Part shown: in pieces, positions 10,762 through 21,087 of the stretch | Numbering within the stretch: the first letter of the stretch is position 1 | How the letters are laid out: each line of letters begins with the position of its first letter | The notes under the pieces: model-generated | What the model was told of the DNA's origin: nothing | Database searches by the model: none | Seen by the model: the letters and a program-made list of their open reading frames with translations, nothing else | Position numbers and translations under genes: made by a program | Origin: Isoetes taiwanensis | Taxonomy: Eukaryota; Streptophyta; Lycopodiopsida; Isoetales; Isoetaceae | Length of the DNA: 64,000 nucleotides | NCBI GenBank assembly: GCA_021234155.1 | Contig: JAJEKV010000081.1 | Coordinates: 576,027 to 640,026, forward strand | Direction: 5' to 3'

Positions 10762-13640
10762 TGAGTAAAATGGAGCCGGGGAAGTCCAAAGGAGGCCATT
10801 GCCCTAGGCTCCAATGGAGGAGGATGGGTTGCCTTTTGTTGCACCCTTGCAACCCGGATGGTATTTGCTTGAGGGCATAATAACCTGCAGTTGATCCATT
10901 TGATAGTGTGAATGATGAGAGGCTGGAGATGAACATCTTGGAGTTGGCATTGTGAAGCTTCTTATCGGGTTGATACTATCATGTCCCGGGGAAGCTCTAG
11001 TGATTGCATTGTGTGCTCGGGCTCTTTGGAGTCCCAAGCTTCGGTTGAGATGGCCAATTAGATTTATTACACACAAGAATGGTGATACTCTAGAATGCCC
11101 TCTTGAACTACTACACACCCCAAGGCCCACCCAAGGCCATGTGGAAGATTTGGTGGTCGATGAGCATCCTTTGATCACAAGGAAGAGACGCTATGTCTTT
11201 CATAAAAGGCAGCCAAAGGTGCCCAAGAGGCCTAGAAGTGACAAATATTTAGAAAGGATGGAAAGTATGGCACCAACCAAAGAAAACCTGGAGGCAATTA
11301 GGGGACAAGAGTGTTGCAACCTAGATTGCCGCGGTGCATTACAATGTGGATGACCTCGTGCAGATAAGGTCCCAATACATTGGACAGCTTCAAAAAGATA
11401 GGATTAATTTCATTTACTCCTTGTGTAGGAATTCCAGCTATGATGAAAACACAGGACGGCTGCTATATCAATTGAGGGGAATGAAGGTATGTATGAGAGC
11501 ATTGAGATGGATTCTTGGGGTGAGCAAGTCTTCATTTTACAGATACTGGGAGCAGGTTAGAAAAGGGCACACTTTGTTCCAACATGGTAATGCACTCACT
11601 TTGAAACCTAGAGCAAATACTCTAAAGGCCATTGCAGTCTTCGAGAGCTTTGTGAGATACATGTCTCAATCTATGCCCCACAAGTCGAAGGTGAACGAGC
11701 ACGGTGTGCGTGTGGTGCAAAGAGTGTTGCCACAACACTATATCCAAAAGGAGTGCCTTAAGGAGGTCAACTCCATCCTAGAAACTACTGGAGGTAGGCC
11801 TCTTTCTCAATCACATTTCAGCAAGTTATGGAGCACTCACTTCTCTGGGCGTGAGTGTCCTACAACATGCCATTCTCAAAGTGCAACACTTGCATTCAAC
11901 TCAAGGATACACTTGCATCAACTGCAATAGAGAAAGAAAGAATGGCAATTAGGGAGCAATTTGCAGATCACCAAAGAGACCAAATATCATGTAGGCAGTT
12001 GTATTGGCGTTGGAGAACATTTTCCGAGATGCAGCGGACAAATTTTTGTGTATAATTCATGATAAGATGGACCAACACAAGACTTTCTTGCCAAAGCTAG
12101 ATCCTTTACCCAAGCGTTGTCAAAACGCTTTTTCGGATGAAAGTAAGTCCTGGTGTATTAACACATGGTCATGGAACTGGAACATATGGTCATTTTGTGC
12201 TTGATCTATGGAGAGATGATCCAAACTTCCATGTGAGCTCTATTTTCAAGTGCTTGAGAACACTAGAGAAAGGATCGATAGAAGGGAGGAGGTATTCCCT
12301 TCAGCACCCATTTTGAGGCTTTGATGGATGATCAACCGCTTTGTTACCAAAGGCGGATAAAAAAAGCTCACATCCAAGGTGCCTAGTGAATCAAGGAGGA
12401 CTTGGGATGATTTCCCCTTACTAGAGAAATCAGCCGAGGAGCTATGTGTTCAGTTGGACAACTGTTGGAAAGAAAACAAGAATAGATGGATGTTTGGGGC
12501 AATGTCATACTTGGCGGCGGGGGAGTATTCAAAGTTGTGAAAGTGGGATTCATGATGGTTGGGCATACGCATGATGATATTGATGGATTCTTTGGAACTT
12601 TCTCCACCAAGCTCAAGAGAGAAACGTGACCACTCTCCCCGAACTAATGGATGTGTTTGAGAGCTGCATTGACCCCAACCCAATGGCTTTCTTGATGGAT
12701 GAGGTTGCAGATTGGAAATCATTTGTAGAAGGATACTTGCTAGATGGCAAGGACCAGTTGATGAGACACACAAAGCCACTTCAATTCAAGTTTTTGGGTT
12801 AGGGATGGAATACCAATCATGCAATATAAGTGGAGACCAGGTGACAAGTTGTGGATGCACGTACAAGGTATCGAGTTGTGGCAAAGGGTGCTTTCTTTGG
12901 TGAAGTTCTCATTCCTAAAGGGCAGCCAAAACCACTACCTCCCTTCAAGGCAGTCAAAGACTCTAGCCAACCGGTGAAGGGCATCAAGGATTACATAACG
13001 ACCGGGATGATGTTCGAAATGGAAAGCACACCTCCACTCTTAAGAAAAATCAAATGGACTCCCCTAATCAAGTCTTTGGGGAGAAAGTTGTAACATGCTT
13101 AGAAACCGAACAGCCCATGTGGGAGGGAGCTAAGAGACGGGTTCTTGCCCGAGTCAAGATGGGAGGGTTCTCAAGGTGCAAGCACGTCTAAGAATGCTCA
13201 CTTGGGTCCCAAGTGGTTTGTGGGAAGTAAGGCCTCAAAGCCGAAGTGGTTTGATCTTCCCGAGTGGGATCCCTTTGAGGACATCAAGGAAGGATACTTT
13301 GTGCTAGTAAGGCCCCGATGATGAGGACCCCATCCAATATGGTTAGGGGTGGCACTCTCCGATGTGACCACCACTATGCCTGATGGAGAGGAGTTAAGGT
13401 CTGGATTCCAAATTCAATATTGGGAGCCCATTGGGAGGCACAAGAAGGGCAACTTGAAGGAGCAATACACCGGCTGGCCGGGAGAAGAAGTGGAGGCCAA
13501 ATTATGCTGACCCTCAAAGGAGGAATTGGTGGAGTGTGTGGTATGGTCATATCCAAGTTCTCACATTGCAAAAGACAACACACACAAGATCCCAAGAAAG
13601 GAGATGGACAAGGCCATGAGCAACCTCCATGCTATATCAT
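10762..13640 (+). pseudogene. DUF7869-family gene, candidate DDE-type transposase, disrupted
   Basis: The start is uncertain; ATG at about 10762 (MSKMEPGKSKGGHCPR) is one choice. Coding pieces in order: basic 'LITRKRRYVFHKRQPKVPKR'; a Cys pair 'CCNLDCRG'; a helical block 'MKVCMRALRWILGVSKSSFY'; 'SKCNTCIQLKDTL'; 'CIIHDKMDQHKTFLPKL'; 'LTHGHGTGTYGHFVLDLW'; 'CVQLDNCWKENKNRWMFG'; 'VKVGFMMVGHTHDDIDGFFG' at about 12540-12600; and a C-terminal 'QYWEPIGRHKKGNLKEQY' tail. LDN...ENKN and VGHTHxDID are hallmarks I associate with DUF7869 proteins of plants and animals. Asp in KMD, LDN and DDID could form a DDE-like set (inference). Several frame changes and stops mark it as dead. It ends about 190 bases before the right inverted repeat. 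Confidence 0.68.
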
Positions 13641-13828
13641 TGTATGAGGGTGCATAATATTGAGAAGTTTGAAAACTTTCTCAACTAGTGGTTTGTAAAA
13701 TTTATGAGGAAAACAAGTAACCCAATTCTATGTGTGTCATGTGTAATTCTATTCAAGCAATCAATTCAGAAATTTCTTTTATGGTGTGTGAGTCCCATTT
13801 TCAGTCCGAGTCCCAAAATTCAAGATTT

Positions 13829-13853
13829 GTCCCACTTTAATTAAATACGACTT
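13829..13853 (-). repeat. Right terminal inverted repeat
   Basis: Exact reverse complement of 1759-1783. Inside it on the same strand, GGGACTCGG and GGGACTCAC follow within 60 bases, echoing GGGACTC at the left end. AAATGAAAAA follows outside at 13856. Confidence 0.85.
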
Positions 13854-13867
13854 AAAAATGAAAAATG

Positions 13868-14569
13868 TCTTTGTAATAGTTGGTCACGAACCAGGTAAAC
13901 CCTAAATATGGGCAAACCCTAGCGATGGAGCGCCGTGAACGGCCGACTTGGGCTAAAATGTGATGATGGTGGCCCAACTAATCCTGCTTGGCAATTGCGA
14001 CAACCAGATGCAAGAATTACATCCACAAAACGCAAGCTGGTTCGTACATGACAGGTAACTGATTGTTTTTGGATATATTATTGAAATGTTCTTGTAATAC
14101 AGCTCAAATCCGTGGATTTATGGCCGGATTACTGGTAAATAATGCAAGCCCCAGGCTATATAATGATTGGACTCCGTGTATTGTAACTAGAGCTGTTGAT
14201 ATGAGTAGGGCTGGCCGCCCTGAAGGGGCGTGCAACAAGGGGCAGACTAGGCATAAGCTTATTGATTTCCTCAGAAAACATGGCTTAGAACATGACAGCT
14301 CTCAGCCTACCAAGGCACAGTTGATAGAATTATGTAGATCCAATGGTCTGGATCCCAACAGAGCCAGAGATGATCCAGGAATTGTGAAGTTTCTCCCAAG
14401 CCTGAATGCTTGTGGGAATGCTTCCAAGACTGCTGTTACTGCCCCTAGCAATGTAGAAATTGTGGCTGCCTCTAGCAATGTAGAAATTGTTGCTGATTCA
14501 GACATTGATGAAGACTCTGATGATGGAGTTCAACCAAATCAGGTTTTCTATACTCATTTATGTTCTTAG
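13868..14569 (+). CDS. Unrecognised protein with a SAP-like segment, possibly two exons
   Basis: A main open frame runs from about 14106 to the stop at 14569. A spliced form is suggested by GACAG/GTAACT at 14051-14058 and TAATACAG at 14095-14102. The protein has a helical 'TRHKLIDFLRKHGLEHD' followed by 'TKAQLIELCRSNGLDPNRAR', like a SAP-type DNA-binding helix pair. An acidic tail with a direct repeat SSNVEIVA follows. The preceding 13915-14050 holds 'NPAWQLRQPDARITSTKRK', like the basic end of a BED-type finger, but its frame link is unproven. It lies just outside the 12-kb element. A host gene fragment or another transposon's gene are both possible. Confidence 0.3.
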
Positions 14570-15540
14570 CTTGTCTCCTGGCCACTTATTAATTTATCTG
14601 CATGGTTATTATTGGATATTGGCGCTTCACATATAGTAATTGAACTTTTACATCTGCTGGTTTTCTTTAAACTTAGGCAAGACAAATTAAACTGCTGTAA
14701 CTTATGATTTTACTGCTGGAATTTAGAACTATGTGGCTGCTGTAACTGTATTTCATAAATAATTGCTTATAATATGTCACTAGTATCAAATTGTGGGTAA
14801 AGGGCAGAAATGCCAAGAGGGTTCACTGCTTACCTGCTAGCATTAGTATTTCTTACCCTTCTAAGGCTAATTAGTGCTATTTGCTGCAGGTAACCGAGCT
14901 CTCTTCTCCTGCATTGTTTTTTGCATGGGTGATTGAAGAATGCTACAGGATCATGAACTGATGTATTTCTATTTAAATCTTGTTAAATATCATAAGGTAA
15001 ATCTTTACTCTATTTTTTTCGGGCAAATCTGCTTGGCTAAACATACGGTATGATATTACTTACCATTTGTTAGTTGTTATGAGACTGAAACTTGGTTCAT
15101 ACATGTTCCAGAACTATGATACTGAAATTATTTGTTCCAATATTATTTTCCATATGAATATATTAGTACAAGCTTGTTCTCTGATGCAAATCTTTTAGAA
15201 TCTGAATTGTGTTTCCTTATTTCTTTTGGATGCAATGGAGTTTTTATGGCAATACTTTTAATGATATTAGTAAATTCGTTCCTGTTGCCAGGTCATGGCT
15301 GCATGGTTATCATGGTTTTAATATGAATGTGTTTTATTTCAGTTAAAATATCATCTCCTATATGGTCCCTTGATCTCTAAGGTTTCCCTTAATAGGGTCC
15401 AATAAATCCAGTCGTCCTAATTAGTTAGTCTAGGGCTTCTTGGATGTCTAGTTGAAGCACAAGGTCTTGGCTAGGCCAGTTTATATATATATATAAAGGT
15501 ATATCATAAAACTTTGGTATATAATGTGTTTGATTCATAC
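14570..15540. other. AT-rich DNA, no gene seen
   Basis: Long T-rich and TA-rich stretches with splice-like strings (for example TTTGCTGCAG at 14881-14890) suit intron or intergenic DNA following the 14106-14569 frame. A TA microsatellite lies at 15481-15496. Short ORFs such as 15132-15326 are hydrophobic by composition and not convincing. Confidence 0.4.
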
Positions 15541-15589
15541 ATACCCGGATGCCGTCCGTTTAAGGTGGGGCCGGTGAGGTGGCAGCATC

Positions 15590-15850
15590 AGAGCCATCCA
15601 TTTCTTATGGGCATGCATGGAGGCATGCATGGGTCATGCATGGGGGCATGCACCACATCCCCGGACCGTTGGATCAAAAGGGGAGGATAAATCCTAGCCC
15701 TTGATTTTTTGTAAGGAAGGTGCAAGGAAGGTACCTTAAAGTGACTTTGGTGTAGCAGATCTTAACCGTTAGATCAGAAGGTGAGCATAAATCCTAGCCA
15801 TTAACTTTTTAATAAAAAGGTAATGAGGTGGCAAAGCATTTATGAATGGA
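15590..15850. repeat. GGCATGCATGG cluster followed by a 100-bp dimer
   Basis: GCATGCATGG recurs four times in 15608-15655. Then 'aCCGTTgGATCAaAAGG.GAGnATAAATCCTAGCC' appears at 15665 and again at 15765, exactly 100 bases apart, with the rest of the unit partly conserved. The CCGTTGGATC core links it to the 340-625 block. Confidence 0.6.
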
Positions 15851-16036
15851 CTTTCTAAGAAGCTTCCTTCTATTTAATCGCCTTCAAAGGCACGTAGCTT
15901 GCAGTAGAGGGGTCGGATGAAGGTGAGACCTATGCCATTGGATTCCTCTCGTCGAGGGCTTTTTAATGAATGGTGGTTTGCCACCGTTCCGTTGTAGTTG
16001 GAGCCAACGTGATCGAACTCTAAAGGAAACCATGGG

Positions 16037-17295
16037 AATCTCGGAGAATCTAAAGGAATCTTCATAAATACTTGGAGAATCTAGAGGAATCCTGATGCAA
16101 TCTTGGAGAATCTAGGGGAATCTTCATAGAATCTTAGAGAATCTAAAGGAATCTCAAGAGAATCTTAGGGAATCTTTAAGAACCAAAGGGAATCTCAAGA
16201 GAATCTTTGGGAATCAAAGGGAATCTTCCTAAAGTCTTTGAGTATCTAGGGTAATCTTGATGGAATTCTGAAGAATCTTTGTAAAATCATAAGAATGTAG
16301 GGGAATCTTTGTAGAATTTTAAGAAATCTAGAGGAAGGCCAAGGGAATCTAGAAGAATCTTTATAAAATCGATAGGAATCTAGGAGATCTACATAGAGTC
16401 TTAGGGAATCTAGAGAATCTTGAGGAAGTAAGAGAATCTTGGTAGAATCTCGAAGAATCTTGATAGAATCTTGGGGAATCTAGAGAAATATTCATAGAAT
16501 CTAGGGGAATCTATAGGAATTACGAAAGAATCTTTGAGAGTTTAAGGAAATCCAAAGGAATCTTCATAGAATCTTTATGAATCTAGAGGAATATGGAATC
16601 ATGTAAAGTCTAAGAGAATCTTCATACAATCTTAGAGAATCTAGAGGAATCTTAAGAGAACCTTTGAGAATCTAAGGGCATCTTTCTAAAAGCTTTGAGA
16701 ATCAAGTGAAATCATGATGGAATCTAGGAGAATCTTCATAAATCTAAAGGAATCTAGGAGAATCTTCACCAAATCTTGGAGAATTAAGTAGAATTACATA
16801 GAATCTTGGGGTATCTAGAGGAGTCTTAGGATAATCTTTGGAAATCTAGGTGAATATCAAGAGAATATTTGGGAATCTAAGGGAATTAAGGGAATGTTCA
16901 TAAAATCTTTAAGAATCTTGATAGAATCTTGTGGAATCTAGGGAAATCTTTATAGAATCTAGAGGAATCTCTATAGAATCTTGGAGAATCTAGGGGAATC
17001 TTTGTAGAATCTTAAAAAATCTCAAGAGAATCTTAGGGAATCTATGAGAATATCAAGAGAATTTCTCAAAATCTAGGGAAATATAAGGAAATTTAGAGGA
17101 ATCTTCATACAATCTTGGAGAATATAGGAGAATCTACATAGAATCTTGAGGAATCTTGGGATAATCTTTGGGAATCTAGAAAAATCTAAAAAGAATCTTT
17201 GTGAACATAGGAGAATCTAAGGGACTTTTTGAGAATCTAGGGGAATCTTGATGGAATCATAAAGAGCCTAGGGGAATCTTTATAGAATCTTAATT
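16037..17295 (+). repeat. 1.25-kb degenerate GAATCT satellite
   Basis: More than one hundred variants of GGAATCT, AGAATCT and TCTAGGGGAATCTT fill the block at about 10-12 base spacing. In places a roughly 32-base higher unit is visible (gaatcttcatagaatctt + ggagaatctaga). Base use is strongly skewed, G and A with little C on this strand. No ORF of note crosses it. The same family, inverted, is at 1-185. It could be a minisatellite or the inside of a larger element. Confidence 0.85.
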
Positions 17296-17370
17296 GAATG
17301 ACTCTGCATTGGCTTCCCGTCGAATTTGTGCAGTCCCTCATAGTAGAACCACTTGTATAAATATACAATT

Positions 17371-17403
17371 ACTAGAAACGTGTGCCCGGCGATGCCGGGC
17401 ATT
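17371..17403 (-). mobile_element. Helitron-like 3' terminus, minus orientation
   Basis: On the minus strand the sequence reads a GC-rich hairpin GCCCGGCATCGCCGGGC (17384-17400), then ACACGTTT, then CTAGT ending at 17371. This is the standard plant Helitron 3' end: a short hairpin about 8-10 bases before CTRR, with insertion before a T. The body would run toward higher coordinates. I found no Rep/helicase motifs between 17400 and 20300, so it is probably a non-autonomous copy or a fragment. Its 5' end was not located. Confidence 0.55.
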
Positions 17404-17405
17404 AG

Positions 17406-20315
17406 TTGTAGATGTGTGATTTTAGTCTAATGATGCAGATTTATTTTTAAAAAAATCAAATGGTGTATCTAAAATAATCAAACGGAATGAAATACCTACT
17501 ACTTGCGATGTTTGCGAAGAAACAAAACATACCTTCCATATCCTCTATAAACCTCTTTCACTCATCTGTGATCGCAGCTATGGCCCTAAATATGTATGGA
17601 CCTCCCTCCAAAGTGAAGTTCAAGTTGTTCAGGAATTGAAATACTCCCCATTCATATCAGAGCGTCCCTTGATGTTTTATATCTTGGGATTCTCTTGTTA
17701 GTTGATAAGTAGTTATGATATTCCATCTAGAGACACAAACACTAAACCTGAATTGAAAACCAAAGCCGCTAAGGCTTAATTCTAAATCTATAGTGTTATG
17801 ACATGTTACATCCTCTAAGTTCTTTAGAATTTATGATAAAATAAATCCTCGTAATCTAAACCTATAAATCCTAAAAGTTAAGGGCTATCCATAACCTTAA
17901 ATGTGGGATCGAATACGTTTGACATGTAATCTAGAAAACAGAAAAACCAAAGTGATTTGAGTTGCCACTTCCGTTAACATCTTTCAAAACAAAGCCCATT
18001 GTGGATGAATGATTGGTAGCATGTTGACATATGTGGTCATGTTATATAATTGCGCATATATTTTCTAACTCAATTGTCCATCTCATTAACATACATTCCC
18101 TTTTAAATCCAGGCTATATAAAGAGAATTCGGACCAATAATAATATCACATGGTTTTGAAGATTAGGTTATCTAACAATAACATTGGTTTTGAACATTCC
18201 ATGAATGGCATAAAGAAGATAACCAACAAAACTCCTGCTAGTAATTATTCGACCAGATATTGCAAGGAATTAACTTTCTAATAAAATTGTTGAGTGTTGA
18301 TATTGACTTTGTATATAGGGTAAACATGTGCAACATGTGTTTTCACTCGGCCTTTAACATCCATATGTTCAACTTTAACAACCTTGCATGCTGATATTGG
18401 CAAGAATACCAATTACGACCCAAGAGTGTGTACGACAAAAGTAAAAGACATGATAACTCTTCTCATCCTTTTAAAAAATAAATTAGAATCGGATTGATTT
18501 TAAATATATGCACGACGCATAACATATGTAGGGGTATTATTGTGCATTAAGTAAAAGAGTGAATTTAATAGTTAGGAATGACTTTATGGTGAAGATGAAA
18601 GCATAGTAACAATTGACAATGTGGTAAATTCTAAAGGAACAACATTGGCCCTAAATCTTGCAAGTGCAGAAAGAGTTTTTTTGTCATGAAAAATGCTTAA
18701 CTACAAACTGAGTAGGGATCGAAGTAATGTTTGGCTATACTATTATGATACATTGATTAACATACATGTCCCACATACCTTCTTCAATGAATGACAGAAT
18801 ACGTTGATTAACATACGTGTTACATATACCTTCTTCAATGAATGATAGAAGGCCACAGAAGACAAAATCACATCCTTTAAATACAATATGGACACTTGCA
18901 TACATAACCATAGTGTATTGCTCAACCACAACTCTCCTTATAAATATTAAGCCGTTAACAACTTAGATCCCATAGCTAATTTTGCACCATCTAATGTTCA
19001 TATCAACTATTAATTACCAATATCAATCTAGACCAAATTAGTAACCAAGATTAAATTCGAGCGTGAAGGAAAGCCGAAGTTGATTTTCGAGAACAGAGCA
19101 TCCGCTCATACCTTGGTTTATATTCTGGCAAGGGTGTTTTTATCTAGACCGTAGGATTTGTCATGCCTTATTTCTGGCAAAATGTTAATATTCATGCATC
19201 TGGAACAATCCCACGAATATACTGGCAATCATGAAATACCAGTCTAGCTAAATTCAAGTATCTCTACCCTAGTGACAATGACTTCACAATTAAATTAGTA
19301 CAGAAAACCATCATTTTACCATCCCATCTGCTTGCTGCCAACTGCCCAGTAAAATTTCCAATAACATTTGCATTGGAATGATACCTTTGAGTGAAAGATT
19401 AGACAATCTTAAAAAGTACAAATTTTGGAAGCAATATCAAAATAACTTATTTTGCAATAGATTTATACACACCACAGATCATTAAGAGGTTCATGCTGTC
19501 CTCAAGGTAAACATTGCATTTACTTGATTTTATTAACCAATACGGAGGTGAAGGACGAAGATGTTATATGTATTTGAATGGCAATAATAAATCTCACTTT
19601 TTTCCTCTCTTTTTCTTCTTAATGCACTATGTGCATTTAGGGAACGGGTCAACAGTCTCCATTGACATACCATAGACATCATCACACATGTTAAATTGGA
19701 CATACGTGATCTTCTCAGCTTACGTGATGTTCATATGTTTTGTTGCTAATGCTTATTGTTCACTTAAATTCTCTTAAGCCTTTACCATATCTCAAACAGG
19801 AGAAGACATATGGGACTGTCTTTGCATCCAAAGACCTCAGCAATTTTTAATTCCTACCTTTCAAGTGTTGGCAGTTTATGTAGTTGCATGATTTTGCGGA
19901 TACCATATAGACATTGCACAGACTTCACAACGTCGTAAACTTCTAAGTACAATCAGGAAATACTTACCGTTATCACTTTCAAAAACCCTATGATTGTCAG
20001 ATGCACGAAACTTACTGTTTCTATAGCCAAATTCAGGTTTCTACAATCAGCGCCACAGCTTGCAAGGGTTGTGAACCACAACTCAAATCAAGATCTTCAA
20101 CCCTGCACTACCCTTCTTAGTTTTAAGGTCTGTACCAACAGCTGTGCCTCCTTGTTATTACATATCATTGTCATTACAAAGTGACTTGTTATTTACCTGG
20201 TAAATTCGAGGCAATGTGAACCTCACCCTCTCAATTCCATAATGAACCTGCATAGCAAAAAGGATTATAGAAGTATTGAAGCTAGGTTAACTCTACGACT
20301 TGCATAAAACTTACA
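17406..20315. other. AT-rich DNA without a recognised gene
   Basis: This is possibly the body of the Helitron ending at 17371. A 51-base tandem duplication lies at 18752-18853 (GTTGATTAACATAC...CCTTCTTCAATGAATGA twice). No Helitron helicase, replication initiator or RPA-like protein could be read with confidence. Small ORFs here (18735-18929, 19990-20184) follow the repeat or have no family features. Confidence 0.4.
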
Positions 20316-20317
20316 TA

Positions 20318-20380
20318 TCTTATATTATAAAGTTTTAGCGTATGTCATGAATCAAACCCTAATTTATATGGTTGAGATCA
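20318..20380 (+). mobile_element. Possible Helitron 5' terminus
   Basis: TCTTATATTATAAAG starting at 20318 after an A resembles the TCT..TATAAAG start of plant Helitrons. There is no matching CTRR hairpin end in the same orientation nearby, so this is tentative. A loosely similar TATATAAAGGTATATCATAAAACTTTGG lies at 15487. Confidence 0.25.
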
Positions 20381-20439
20381 TCTAATTGCATTCGAAGGAT
20401 GAGATTTATCGAACGACTTCCTACCGCTGTGATTGGCCA

Positions 20440-21087
20440 TGCTTTGAAAAGGGAAAGGGAAAAGGAAAAGAGAGGAGAAAAGGGCAAAGTGAAAGGAAAA
20501 AAGGCACAGGTAAAAAGGAAAGAAGGAAAAGGGAAAATAAAAGGGAAAAGAGCACAGAAAAAAGGGAAAGGAAAAGAAAGGGAGAAAAAGAAAGAAAAAG
20601 GGCACTACGAAAAGGAGAAGCGGGAAAAGGTGAGGATAAGAGTAAAAGGTACGGGAAAAAGGGGAAGAGGAAAAGGGTAGAGAGAAGGGAAAGAGGGAGG
20701 AGGAGGGAGTGAAAAGGCACACTGGGGAGGGAGAAGAGAAAAAATACGGGGAAAGGAGAAAAGGAGAAAAAGGACACAAGAAAAGGGGAAGAGAAAAAGG
20801 GAGGGGAGAAGAGAAAGGAAAAGGGAAAAGAAAAAGAGAGGTGGAAGCGAGGAAGGGAAGGAAAAAGGGCATAGAGAAAACTGGAAGAAGGAAGGGGGAA
20901 AAGTGAAGGGAAAAAAAGAAAGGTGAGGACAAGAATAAAAAGGTGCGGAAAAAAGGGGAAGAGGAAAAGGGTAGAGAGAAAGAGGGGAGGGGGGGAGGGG
21001 AGGGAAAAAGGGACAGGGAGGGAGAAGAGGAAAAAATGTGGGAAAGGAGAAAAGGAAGGGAAAAGGACACAAGAAAAGGGGAGAGAA
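20440..21087. repeat. 650-bp polypurine tract
   Basis: The plus strand is almost only A and G (GGAAAAGGGAAAAG type). Internal duplications are visible: 'GGTGAGGAtAAGAgtAAAAGGTaCGGgAAAAAGGGGAAGAGG' at about 20630 recurs near 20920. It ends exactly at the left end of the second transposon copy (21088). The long ORFs on both strands here are products of base composition, not genes. Confidence 0.85.

Larger units (their letters stand above)
1759..13853. mobile_element. 12.1-kb TIR DNA transposon carrying DUF7869 and methyltransferase-like/HAD genes
   Basis: The two ends are perfect 25-bp inverted repeats starting AAGTCGTATTTAATTAAAGT, at 1759-1783 and inverted at 13829-13853. The string AAATGAAAAA occurs just outside each end (1750-1759 and 13856-13865). 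That would suit a 9-10 bp target-site duplication of the Mutator kind, but the context is A-rich and the right copy is 2 bases off the end. Subterminal GGGACTC is repeated inside both ends. The left end recurs at 21088, which shows a repeated family. Inside, two gene remnants diverge: methyltransferase-like plus HAD-like leftward (3021 to about 7383) and DUF7869 rightward (about 10762-13640). Both are frame-disrupted, so this copy is probably dead. I could not place it in a named superfamily. Confidence 0.72.
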
